Assembly (NCBI RefSeq): GCF_024171735.1
Contig: NZ_JAMTCH010000004.1
Span: 868,001 to 932,000, forward strand
Direction of reading: 5' to 3'
Source: Prauserella alba
Lineage (GTDB): Bacteria > Actinomycetota > Actinomycetes > Mycobacteriales > Pseudonocardiaceae
Length of the DNA stretch: 64,000 nucleotides
The translations under genes were made by a program, and so were the position numbers. A model generated the notes under the pieces. The model was not told where the DNA came from and did no database searches. It saw only the letters and a program-made list of their open reading frames with translations. Below, one piece after another: positions 26,026 to 34,351 of this stretch; position 1 is the first letter of the stretch, and every line of letters begins with the position of its first letter.

Positions 26026-27525
26026 TCAGTTCTGCGGAACACCGTCGACCCGACGGGGGACGGGCGCGGCGGGGGAATCGCTCAATTCGTCGGGCAGCAG
26101 GTGCTGCGGATAGTTCTGGAACGCAACGGCGCGCAGGAAACGGTCGATCGCGGCGGTGCCGACCGAGGTGGTCGCCGGTGCAGTCGTTGCAGGGTACGGA
26201 CCGCCGTGCTGCTGGGCGTAGGTCACCGAGACACCGGTGGGCCACTGGTTCCACAGCAGCCGGCCGGCCTTCTCGACAAGGACGCGCGTGAGATCGGCGG
26301 CCACGACGTCGGTCTCCTCCGCGATCAGCGTCGCGGTCAGCTGACCGCCGATGGCCCTGGCGACGTCGACGAGTTCCCGCTCGTCGTCGTAGGTGACCAC
26401 CAGAGCGGCCGGGCCGAAGCACTCGGTGACGAGCGGGTCCGGATCGGCGAGCAACGTTGTGACGTGGGTGGCCAGCAGCGTCGGGGTCGGAGCCTCGCCC
26501 TCCGGCTTCGATCCGCGTCGCAGCACCTCGACCCCGGATTCCGTGCTCAGCCGCCGGAGAGTTTCGTGGTAGCCGGCCGCGATGCGGTCGCCGAGCAGCG
26601 GAGCCGACTGCGAGAGTTCGGCGTCGCGCAGCGCCTCGGTGACGGCGGCTCCGGACGGGACGAGCAGCAGGCCGGGCTTGGTGCAGAACTGCCCCGCGCC
26701 CAGCGTGAACGAGCCGGTGAACTCCGTGGCGATCTCGGCCCCTCGCGCCGCATCGGCCGCGCGAGTCACGAACACGGGGTTGACGCTGCCCAGTTCCCCG
26801 AAGAACGGGATGGGCTCGGGCCGCGAGCACGCGATGTCGAACAGCGCACGACCGCCCGCGATGGAGCCGGTGAAGGCGCCCGCCTTGACCTGCGCGTGCG
26901 AGAGCGCGACTCGGCCCGCCTCGGCACCCCATACGAGGTCGAACAGCCCGGCCGGGGCACCGGCCTTCTCCAGCGCGGCCTGCACCACGGCGCCGGTCGT
27001 CGCGGACAGATCCGGGTGCCCGGGATGAGCCTTGAGAATGACGGGACAGCCGGCGGCGAGTGCCGAGGCGGTGTCACCACCCGCGACACTGAAGGCGAAC
27101 GGGAAGTTACTTGCCGCGAAGACCACGACCGGCCCCAGCGGCACCCGGGAACGGCGCAGCTCCGGCCGCGGCGCTCCCATCGGCCAGTCGGGATCGGCAT
27201 TGTCGATCCGCGCGCCGAGATAGGAGCCCTCCCCGACCGTCTCGGCGAAGAGTCTCAATTGGAATGTCGTGCGTGCGAGCTCACCACGCAGCCGGCCCTC
27301 CGTGAGGTGGGTCTCGCGCTCCGCGATCGGGATGAGCACCGCAGCGGCGTCGTCGAGCGCGTCGGCCACGGCCTCGAGCGCACGACTGCGGTCGCCGCGG
27401 TCCCTGCTCGCCCAGACGCGGCCGGCCGCTGCGGAAGCGGCGACGATCCGATCGACTTCCTCGGCCGTGGTCGGTTCTTCCGGTGCCGCGAGCGCGCGAG
27501 CCGGATTCGTGTCGGTGGTCGTCAT
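26026..27525 (-). CDS. Alpha-ketoglutaric semialdehyde dehydrogenase, hydroxyproline-pathway copy
   Basis: A 499-residue KGSADH. Diagnostic segments are FAASNFPFAFSVAGGDTASA, KAHPGHPD, FFGELGSVNPV and GAGQFCTKPG with the nucleophilic Cys, ending VPRRVDGVPQN. It is a paralogue of the 5684-7192 enzyme with the same motifs but clear divergence. Here it follows the deaminase gene and precedes the epimerase, so it oxidises the semialdehyde made from hydroxyproline to alpha-ketoglutarate. Confidence 0.92.
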   Translation of the reverse strand: MTTTDTNPARALAAPEEPTTAEEVDRIVAASAAAGRVWASRDRGDRSRALEAVADALDDAAAVLIPIAERETHLTEGRLRGELARTTFQLRLFAETVGEGSYLGARIDNADPDWPMGAPRPELRRSRVPLGPVVVFAASNFPFAFSVAGGDTASALAAGCPVILKAHPGHPDLSATTGAVVQAALEKAGAPAGLFDLVWGAEAGRVALSHAQVKAGAFTGSIAGGRALFDIACSRPEPIPFFGELGSVNPVFVTRAADAARGAEIATEFTGSFTLGAGQFCTKPGLLLVPSGAAVTEALRDAELSQSAPLLGDRIAAGYHETLRRLSTESGVEVLRRGSKPEGEAPTPTLLATHVTTLLADPDPLVTECFGPAALVVTYDDERELVDVARAIGGQLTATLIAEETDVVAADLTRVLVEKAGRLLWNQWPTGVSVTYAQQHGGPYPATTAPATTSVGTAAIDRFLRAVAFQNYPQHLLPDELSDSPAAPVPRRVDGVPQN

Positions 27526-27657
27526 CGGTGGTGGTGCCTTTCCATGCGGTTACGCGTGGACGCGGTGGGGACGTCGAGGGCGCACCAGGGTGGCCGGTTC
27601 TCGCCGCTGGGCGCCGAACGTGGGCGGGACGGCGCGGTCCGTCCCGCCCACATCCGC

Positions 27658-28563
27658 TTACTTGTAGCCCTTGGCCAACACGTTCTTGGTATCGGCGACG
27701 ACCCGCTCAGCGACCTCAGGGGACAGCGGCGACCGCGGCGGGCGGCACGGACCGCCCTTGCGGCCGGCCACGTCCATCGACAGCTTGATCGCTTGGACGA
27801 ACTCGGTCTTGGAATCCCAGCGCAGCAGCGAGTGCACGTCCCGGTACAGCGGCAACGCCTTGGCGATGTCGGCCGCGTCGCCCGACGTGGCCAGGTTGTA
27901 CAGCTCGAGACTCGCGGCCGGCAGCGCGTTGGGGTAGCCCGCGATCCAGCCGACGGCTCCAGCCAGACCCAGCTCGAGGACGACGTCGTCGGTGCCGACC
28001 AGCAGGTCGAGATCCGGTGCGAGCTCGGCGATCTCGTAGGCACGCCGGACGTCGCCGGTGAACTCCTTGACTCCGACGATGTAACCCTCCGAGTGCAGCT
28101 CGGCCAAGAGTGCCGGAGACAGGTCGATCTTGGTGTCGAAGGGATTGTTGTAGGCCACGATCGGAATGCCGACTTCCGCGGCAGCGCGGTAGTGCTCCAC
28201 TATCGCCGCCTTGTCGGCGCGGTAGACGTTCGGGGGCAGCAGCAGGACCGAGTGCGCTCCGGACTCGGCGGCATGTTCCACCCAGCGGCGGGTTTCGAGG
28301 GCACCGTAGGCCGCGACGCCCGGCATGACGTGGAAACCGTCCGGGGCGGCCTCGATCGCGGTGGCCACCACGCGAGCCCGTTCCTCGGCGGTCAGCGTCT
28401 GGTACTCGCCCAGTGAACCGTTCGGCGTGATGCCGTGCATGCCGTTCGCGGCGAGCCACCGGACGTGCTCGGCGAAGCCGTCGTAGTCGACCGACAGGTC
28501 ATCGTTGAACTGCAGGGCCGAGGCGACGTGGATGCCGTGCCAGGGCTTGAGCTGCTCGGTCAT
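27658..28563 (-). CDS. Pyrroline-4-hydroxy-2-carboxylate deaminase (DapA family)
   Basis: A 301-residue TIM-barrel aldolase-superfamily protein. The Schiff-base Lys lies in GYIVGVKEFTGD, the conserved Tyr in VAYNNPF, and the family loop GSLGEYQTLT replaces the usual GTTGE. DapA members in hydroxyproline clusters deaminate and dehydrate the cyclic imine to alpha-ketoglutaric semialdehyde, which the next gene oxidises. It is the first gene of the operon, with an operator-like site 44 bp upstream. A dihydrodipicolinate synthase role is unlikely in this context. Confidence 0.88.
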   Translation of the reverse strand: MTEQLKPWHGIHVASALQFNDDLSVDYDGFAEHVRWLAANGMHGITPNGSLGEYQTLTAEERARVVATAIEAAPDGFHVMPGVAAYGALETRRWVEHAAESGAHSVLLLPPNVYRADKAAIVEHYRAAAEVGIPIVAYNNPFDTKIDLSPALLAELHSEGYIVGVKEFTGDVRRAYEIAELAPDLDLLVGTDDVVLELGLAGAVGWIAGYPNALPAASLELYNLATSGDAADIAKALPLYRDVHSLLRWDSKTEFVQAIKLSMDVAGRKGGPCRPPRSPLSPEVAERVVADTKNVLAKGYK

Positions 28564-28930
28564 CGAGCCTCCCCTTCATTGGGAACGAAATGCAAAACAA
28601 CCGTAGTATGTGACATTGCACTGTCATCCGCAAGGGTCCACTGCCCCTGGGTGCACATCGCCACCGCTTCGGAAGAAGCAGGGCCCGCGACCCTTGGGAT
28701 CGCACAGCCGACGTGCAGCCGGCGCAGGGTGTCCTGTCGGCCGGTGCGACCTGCGACACCGATCCGTTGCGACACCGGTCCCGGGTACCGCGACTCCGGC
28801 GTGTCGCGACCCCACTCTGTGTCGCGACCCCACTGCGTCGCGATGTTTTTCGGCGCGCTCTGGACATCTCACGGTAGTGCAATGTTACATGGCACATCGC
28901 ATTCGCCGACTCGACGAGGAGGACTCGCGA
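28564..28930. promoter_or_regulatory. Divergent control region of the hydroxyproline operon and AGCS transporter
   Basis: A 367-base spacer holding two copies of one motif in opposite orientation: TATGTGACATTGCA (28607-28620, near the deaminase start) and TGCAATGTTACATG (28878-28891, near the transporter start). A 16-base direct repeat, GTGTCGCGACCCCACT, lies at 28801-28816 and 28819-28834. No gene is seen. Confidence 0.6.
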
Positions 28931-30385
28931 ATGGAAGTGTTGACACAGATCAACGAGTGGCTCTGGACGCCACTGGTGGTCGTGGCGCTGGGCTTCGGAC
29001 TGCTACTGACGTTCTTGACCCGATGCATGCAGATCCGACTGCTCCCGACGATGATTCGGCAGCTCGCGCGAGGGGAGCAGCAGTCCGGCGAGGGGATCTC
29101 CCCGTTTCAGGCCTTGTCGCTGGCCATGTCGAGCCGGGTCGGCGTCGGCAACATCGCCGGTGTCGCCACGGCGATCGCCGCAGGCGGCCCCGGAGCCCTG
29201 TTCTGGATGGCCGCGATGACCTTCCTGGGCGGGGCGACTGCTTTCGTGGAATCGACGCTCGCCCAGATCTTCAAGCGCCGTATCGACGGTCAGTTCCGTG
29301 GCGGCATGCCGTACTACATCGAGAAGGGCCTCGGACTACGGAAGGTCGCGGTCGGCGCGGCCGTCGTCGCGGCGCTGCTCTACGCGGTCCTCGCGCCCGG
29401 CATCCAGTCCAACGCCATCTCCAGCAGCTTCGACTCGGCCCTCGGCGTCGACCCGCTGATCAGCGCGGTCGTCATCACGGTGGCACTGGCGTTCATCATC
29501 ATCGGCGGGCGGAAACGCATCGTGAAGTTCGTCCAGGTGATCGTCCCGTTCATGGCTGGTGCCTACATCCTGGCGGCCGTGGTCGTGCTCGCGTTCAACG
29601 TGACAGCGCTGCCTTCCGCCGTCGGGCTGGTGCTTTCGAGCGCATTCGGCGCCCACTCCGTGTACGGGGGCATTCTGGGAGCGGCGATCGCGTGGGGTGT
29701 GCGCCGCGCACTGTTCTCGAACGTCGCCGGTGTCGGCGAGGGCACCTACAGCGCCGCGGCCGCTCAGGTTTCCCACCCGGCCAAACAGGGTCTGGTGCAG
29801 TGCTTGTCCGTCTACATCGACACGTTGTTCGTCTGCATGGCCACCGGATTGATGATCATCGTGACCGGTGCGTACAACGTCGAGCCTGCGGAAGGACCCG
29901 CCCTGGCGTCGAACCTCCCCGGCACCGAAGCCGGACCTGCGTACACCCAGGCCGCGATGGACTCGGTGTCCGCAGGGGCTGGTGGTCCCTTCGTCGCGGT
30001 GGCGCTCGCGTTGTTCGCCTTCTCGACACTGGTCGCCTTCTACTACATCAGCGAAACGAATCTGGCGTACGTGCTCCGCCGGACCCCGACCGCGGCCACC
30101 GCCGTCCTGAAAGCCGCCCTCCTGACGATGACGTTCTGGGGCGCGGTGCAGTCCGCCGACCTGATCTGGGCGATCGGAGACATCGGCTACGCCTCGCTGG
30201 CCTGGGTCAACATGCTGTGCCTGCTGTTGCTGACGAAACCGGCCTTGCGGGCCCTGCGCGACTTCGACGCACAACGACGGCGAGGGCTGGATCCGACCTT
30301 CGACCCGGCCTCGATCGGCCTCGGCAACCTCGACTGTTGGGAACCCGAAGCCGGGCACAGCTCCGCGGCGCGCTCCGCCCGCTGA
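28931..30385 (+). CDS. AGCS-family sodium:amino acid symporter
   Basis: A 484-residue membrane protein with about ten or eleven helices and the alanine/glycine:cation symporter signature (FQALSLAMSSRVGVGNIAGVATAI in pieces, GPGALFWMAAMT, then SNVAGVGEGTYSAAAAQ). GAGGAGG precedes ATG 28931. It is transcribed divergently from the hydroxyproline operon and shares its operator motif, so it probably imports hydroxyproline or proline with sodium. The hydrophilic tail after about residue 440 is unremarkable. Confidence 0.9.
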   Translation: MEVLTQINEWLWTPLVVVALGFGLLLTFLTRCMQIRLLPTMIRQLARGEQQSGEGISPFQALSLAMSSRVGVGNIAGVATAIAAGGPGALFWMAAMTFLGGATAFVESTLAQIFKRRIDGQFRGGMPYYIEKGLGLRKVAVGAAVVAALLYAVLAPGIQSNAISSSFDSALGVDPLISAVVITVALAFIIIGGRKRIVKFVQVIVPFMAGAYILAAVVVLAFNVTALPSAVGLVLSSAFGAHSVYGGILGAAIAWGVRRALFSNVAGVGEGTYSAAAAQVSHPAKQGLVQCLSVYIDTLFVCMATGLMIIVTGAYNVEPAEGPALASNLPGTEAGPAYTQAAMDSVSAGAGGPFVAVALALFAFSTLVAFYYISETNLAYVLRRTPTAATAVLKAALLTMTFWGAVQSADLIWAIGDIGYASLAWVNMLCLLLLTKPALRALRDFDAQRRRGLDPTFDPASIGLGNLDCWEPEAGHSSAARSAR

Positions 30386-30695
30386 GAATCGTATCGCGAC
30401 CGGAGACCCGCGTCCGATGCGCAGCGGACCGGGTCTCCCGAGAACCGGGCTGCCGGCACCTGGGTACCTACATCCGGCTATCTGCTTCCGGGATCCTGCA
30501 TCCGGCGCCCCGGCCACTCACCCCTGAACCGACGGCCCCGGAGAAGGACCGACCTCGGTCGCCACGCGGTACCCGCACCACCTGGCGACCGAGGTCGATC
30601 GCCGCACTTCCTGCGACGAGGCAACGGGGCGGTACCGAATGGACACATCGGGAGCCGATCACGGTACATTTCCCGACCAGATCGGGAGGTGCTCC
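30386..30695. other. Intergenic region with two hairpins
   Basis: GGAGACCCG (30402-30410) pairs with CGGGTCTCC (30430-30438), a probable terminator for the AGCS gene. CGACCTCGGTCGCCA (30550-30564) pairs perfectly with 30583-30597 across an 18-base loop, either a second terminator or a regulatory hairpin before the DASS gene. No gene is seen. Confidence 0.6.
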
Positions 30696-32207
30696 ATGTC
30701 ACAGACCAACAGTGAGTCGGGAACCGCGGTCGGCGAGGCGGATGCCGGCGGTGCCAATACGCGACGGTGGATCGGCTTGGGGCTCGCCCCCGTGCTCGCG
30801 GCCCTGTTGTACGTCGTGCTGCCGAACAGTCTGTCGGCGGACGGCAAGGCGGCCGCCGCGATCGCCCTGGTGATGGCCACCTGGTGGGTCACCGAGGCGA
30901 TCCCCCTTGCGGCGACCGCTCTGTTGCCCCTGGTGCTGTTCCCGCTGTTCGGCGTCGCCGAGATCGACGACGTCACGGCGCCCTACGCGAGCGACATCAT
31001 CTTCCTGTTCATGGGCGGGTTCATCATCGGCCTGGCAATGCAGCGCTGGGACCTGCACAAACGGTTCGCGTTGCGCACGGTGCTGCTGGTGGGCACGAGC
31101 CCCGTGCGGCTCATCGCCGGGTTCATGATCGCGACCGCGTTCCTGAGCATGTGGGTCAGCAACACCGCGACCGCGGTGATGATGCTACCCGTGGGCGTGT
31201 CCGTGCTCGCGCTGGTGCTGCAATTGGGTGACGGCAAGGGAGATCCGAACTTCGCCACGGCACTGATGCTCGGCATCGCCTACGCCGCGTCGATCGGATC
31301 GCTCAGCACGATCATCGGGACGCCTCCGAACGCCGTGCTGGTCGGCTATCTCAGCGAGCAGGGCATCTCGATCGGGTTCGGCCAGTGGATGCTGTTCGGC
31401 CTGCCGATCGCCGTCGTGTTCCTGTTCCTCGCCTGGCTGATCCTGGCCAAGGTGGTGTTCCGGCCGAAGCTCACCGAACTGCCGGGCGGCCGGGACCTGA
31501 TCCGTGAGCAGCTCCACGAACTCGGCCCGATGTCACGCGGCGAGAAGAACGCACTCGGCGTGTTCGTCGGCGCAGCTGCGGCCTGGATCATCCTGCCGTT
31601 GCTGGCCGACGAGGAGATCATGGGCGGAGCCGCGCTCACCTGGCTGGAGTACGCCGATGACAGCGTGATCGCGATGATGGCGTCGGTCCTGCTGTTCATC
31701 CTGCCCGTGCGGCGCGGCATGCGGACCATGAACTGGGACACGGCCAAACAGCTGCCGTGGGGAATCCTGCTGCTGTTCGGCGGCGGTCTCGCACTGTCCA
31801 AACAGTTCGAGGAGACCGGATTCGCGACCTGGCTCGGTGACCAGGTCGCCAATCTCGACGTACTGCCGACGATCCTGTTCGTCGCCGCCGCGGTCGTGAT
31901 CGTGCTGTTCATGACGGAGCTGACGAGCAATACCGCCATGGCCAGCATCTTCGTTCCCATTCTCGGCGCGGTCGCAGCCGGACTGGGCATGGACATCATG
32001 CTGCTCGTGGTGCCGGCGGCGCTGGCCGCCACGTGCGCCTTCATGCTGCCGGTCGCCACTCCGCCGAACGCGATCGTGTTCGGTTCCGGTCACGTCACGA
32101 TCGGGCAGATGATCAAGGGCGGTGTCTGGCTGAACATCATCGGGATCGTGCTCGTGACACTGGGCGTCTACACGCTGGGCGGCTGGATCCTGGGCATCGG
32201 GTTGTAG
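30696..32207 (+). CDS. DASS-family (SLC13) sodium:carboxylate symporter
   Basis: A 503-residue transporter with about 11-12 helices. The two SNT-type sodium/substrate motifs are visible: MWVSNTATAVMMLP and FMTELTSNTAMASIF, with GTPPNA and ATPPNAIVFGSG near them, and WWVTEAIPLAATALLP near the N-terminus. Relatives carry succinate, malate, alpha-ketoglutarate or sulfate. GGGAGGTG lies before ATG 30696. It is monocistronic between two hairpins; a dicarboxylate such as alpha-ketoglutarate would suit the neighbours, but this is inference. Confidence 0.9.
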   Translation: MSQTNSESGTAVGEADAGGANTRRWIGLGLAPVLAALLYVVLPNSLSADGKAAAAIALVMATWWVTEAIPLAATALLPLVLFPLFGVAEIDDVTAPYASDIIFLFMGGFIIGLAMQRWDLHKRFALRTVLLVGTSPVRLIAGFMIATAFLSMWVSNTATAVMMLPVGVSVLALVLQLGDGKGDPNFATALMLGIAYAASIGSLSTIIGTPPNAVLVGYLSEQGISIGFGQWMLFGLPIAVVFLFLAWLILAKVVFRPKLTELPGGRDLIREQLHELGPMSRGEKNALGVFVGAAAAWIILPLLADEEIMGGAALTWLEYADDSVIAMMASVLLFILPVRRGMRTMNWDTAKQLPWGILLLFGGGLALSKQFEETGFATWLGDQVANLDVLPTILFVAAAVVIVLFMTELTSNTAMASIFVPILGAVAAGLGMDIMLLVVPAALAATCAFMLPVATPPNAIVFGSGHVTIGQMIKGGVWLNIIGIVLVTLGVYTLGGWILGIGL

Positions 32208-32249
32208 CCCACGGGCCCGGACGACGGCGCGCACTCGCACGCGTGCCAC

Positions 32250-32290
32250 ACCCGGGAGGTCCGCTCCCGCAGGCGGCGGACCTCCCGGGT
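32250..32290. terminator. Bidirectional terminator between DASS and the siderophore cluster
   Basis: ACCCGGGAGGTCCGC (32250-32264) pairs perfectly with 32276-32290 around an 11-base loop. It closes the convergent DASS gene and the eight-gene siderophore operon. Confidence 0.85.
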
Positions 32291-32327
32291 GTTCGAACGG
32301 ATCGTGTTCGAACGTATCCCAGCGCCC

Positions 32328-33584
32328 CTACCGTCCTCCACGGAAGTAGACGTGCTCCGGATGGGGATGCGACAGGAAGTCGTGGTGGGAGATGTCCCAG
32401 CCGTAGGCCCCGGCGTGCTGGAACACCAGCACGTCCCCCGCACGCACCCGAGGCAGCGGGACGTCCCGTGCGAGGACGTCCTTCGGCGTGCACAGTTCAC
32501 CGACGACCGTGACCGGAGCGTCACGCACCTCGGGCCTCGGCGCGCCGGAGCGCCACTCGTCCACGCCGAACACCGTGAACGGATGGTTGTGCTGCCACGA
32601 CGCGGGCAGCCGGAAATGGTGCGTGCCGCCCCGCACGATCGCGTAGTGCGTGCCGTGATTCGTCTTCACGTCCAGCACCTCCACCGCGTAGTAGCCGCAC
32701 GCCGCCGTCAGGTACCGCCCGCATTCGAAGTCGACCTCGGTCCAGTGCCGCGGCAACCGTTCCGCGAAACCCTTCAACTCGCGGGCGAAACCCTCCCATT
32801 CGAACTGTGCCCCGAGGTCGGCGTAGTTGACGCCGATGCCGCCACCGACGTTCAGCACTTCGCACCGGATGCCGAACGCCGACTCCCACTCGAGCACCTT
32901 GCCGCGATACAGCTCCAGCATCTCCAGATGAGCGGCCGCGGACAGATTGTTCGACAGCGAGTGCAGATGGAACCCGACCGGCCGGATTCCCGGAAGCTGC
33001 TTCGCCGCGGCCACCGCCTCGCCGAGCACCGATTCGTCGATGCCGAACTGCGTCGGGCGGCCCGCCATCGCGAGGGTCGCCGAGGGGAACGGGCCCGTGA
33101 GGTTCACCCGCAGCAGCACGTCGACGCGAGCGGCCAGTCGCGTGGCGACCTCCGAGATCCGGTACAGCTCCAGCACGCTCTCCGCGTGCAGCCGCGTGAC
33201 CCCGTGTCCGATCGCGTCGGCGATCTCCCGTTCCGTCTTCGCGGGGCCGCCGAAGATCACGGCCGAGCCCGGACCGGCGGCACGCGCCTTCGCCACCTCA
33301 CCGCCCGAGGCCACCTCGAACCCCGCCACGTGCGGCGCCAACGCCTCCAGGATCTCCGGCGCACTGTTGGCCTTCATCGCATAGAACATCCGGAACGGTT
33401 CCGGCAACGCGTCGACGGTGGCCCGCACGTGCCGGGTGAGCGCATCGAGGTCGTAGCCGTACAGGCACACCGGGTCGTCGCCCGCGACCCGGTCGGTGAG
33501 GAGACCGGCGAGCACCTGGCTGATCCCGGGCCGGCTGGCACCGGCCTCGCCGATCCCGGTTTCGTTCGTTGCCGCCTCGGTCAT
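32328..33584 (-). CDS. sbnH: SbnH-like PLP-dependent decarboxylase (staphyloferrin B type)
   Basis: A 418-residue type III PLP decarboxylase related to LysA and ornithine decarboxylase. The PLP Lys lies in FYAMKANSAPEIL; the phosphate loop is VLNVGGGIGVNY; EFEVDFECGRYL-type and GELCTPKDVLARD blocks (with the active-site Cys from the partner subunit) follow. In staphyloferrin B biosynthesis SbnH decarboxylates the citryl-diaminopropionate intermediate to give the diaminoethane unit. Its ATG overlaps the end of the sbnG-like gene. It is the last gene of the cluster, before the terminator at 32250-32290. Confidence 0.88.
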   Translation of the reverse strand: MTEAATNETGIGEAGASRPGISQVLAGLLTDRVAGDDPVCLYGYDLDALTRHVRATVDALPEPFRMFYAMKANSAPEILEALAPHVAGFEVASGGEVAKARAAGPGSAVIFGGPAKTEREIADAIGHGVTRLHAESVLELYRISEVATRLAARVDVLLRVNLTGPFPSATLAMAGRPTQFGIDESVLGEAVAAAKQLPGIRPVGFHLHSLSNNLSAAAHLEMLELYRGKVLEWESAFGIRCEVLNVGGGIGVNYADLGAQFEWEGFARELKGFAERLPRHWTEVDFECGRYLTAACGYYAVEVLDVKTNHGTHYAIVRGGTHHFRLPASWQHNHPFTVFGVDEWRSGAPRPEVRDAPVTVVGELCTPKDVLARDVPLPRVRAGDVLVFQHAGAYGWDISHHDFLSHPHPEHVYFRGGR

Positions 33585-34351
33585 CCCCGCCTCCTGGCCT
33601 CGGCGAGGTGGGCGCGCAGCGCACGCGCCGCGATCCCACGTTCCTCGCCGAGCACGAACGTGCGCACACCCGCGGCCAGCCACTCCTCGTGGTCGTCGCG
33701 CTCGCGTGGAAGGGCACAGAACGGCATCCCGCGCTCGGCGCACGCCTCGTGGACCTCGCGGACGGCGTCGCGCACCCTCTCGTGCCGGGTCTGCCACGGC
33801 ACACCGTAGGACTGGGACAGATCGGCGGCACCCTCCAGCACGAGGTCGATGCCACCACCGTCGAGAACGGACGCGATGTCGTCGACACCTTCGGCGTCCT
33901 CGATCATCGCGACGACCATGGTCTCGGCGTTGGCCCTGCGGAGGTACTCGGCGAGATCGATGCTGCCGAATCCCGGCACGCGGCCACCGTTCAGGCTGCG
34001 CATGCCCTCTGGCGCGTACTTGGCTGCCCGGACAGCTGCGTCCACATCGGACCTCCGGCGGACGTGGGCCAGCACGACGCCCATGGCACCGGCGTCGAGC
34101 ACGCGGAGGATGCCCGCCGTGTCGCCTTCGGCGACCCGCACGAGCGGGGTGAGACCCACCGCTTCGGCGGCGCGGATCATGTTCTCGACCTGCTGCGGAT
34201 CGACCAGCGTGTGCTCGGTGTCGATGATGACGAAGTCGTAACCGGCGCAGCCGATCATCTCCACCATGGCGGGGGCCGGGGTGGCGCAGAACAGCCCATA
34301 AGCCTCTTCGCCCGCGCGGATCTTCTGCTTGAGCGCATTCGTCGTCAGCAT
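33581..34351 (-). CDS. sbnG: SbnG-like HpcH/HpaI-family citrate synthase
   Basis: A 256-residue TIM-barrel class II aldolase of the HpcH/HpaI family (FVIIDTEHTLVDPQQ, MGVVLAHVRR, MVVAMIEDAEGVDDI, GIDLVLEGAADLSQSYG). In staphyloferrin B loci SbnG is a metal-dependent citrate synthase of this fold that supplies citrate for the siderophore independently of the TCA enzyme. Position between the sbnF- and sbnH-like genes, with 4-bp overlaps on both sides, supports that role over generic aldolase activity. Confidence 0.85.
   Translation of the reverse strand: MLTTNALKQKIRAGEEAYGLFCATPAPAMVEMIGCAGYDFVIIDTEHTLVDPQQVENMIRAAEAVGLTPLVRVAEGDTAGILRVLDAGAMGVVLAHVRRRSDVDAAVRAAKYAPEGMRSLNGGRVPGFGSIDLAEYLRRANAETMVVAMIEDAEGVDDIASVLDGGGIDLVLEGAADLSQSYGVPWQTRHERVRDAVREVHEACAERGMPFCALPRERDDHEEWLAAGVRTFVLGEERGIAARALRAHLAEARRRG

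Noticed and set aside
24964-28416. Very long plus-strand open frame (1150 codons) across the hydroxyproline genes
   Set aside because: It is the antisense shadow of high-GC genes with clear catalytic motifs on the minus strand; its translation is Arg/Val/Gly-rich with no family signal.
27658-28563. DapA-family gene as dihydrodipicolinate synthase
   Set aside because: It heads a hydroxyproline operon with epimerase, dehydrogenase and KGSADH, which defines the deaminase role.
28801-28834. Possible CRISPR-like repeat
   Set aside because: Only two copies with a 2-base gap; no spacers and no cas genes.
33581-34351. HpcH/HpaI protein as an aromatic-degradation aldolase
   Set aside because: Its overlaps with the sbnF- and sbnH-like genes and exact synteny favour the SbnG citrate synthase role; no aromatic catabolic genes are near.
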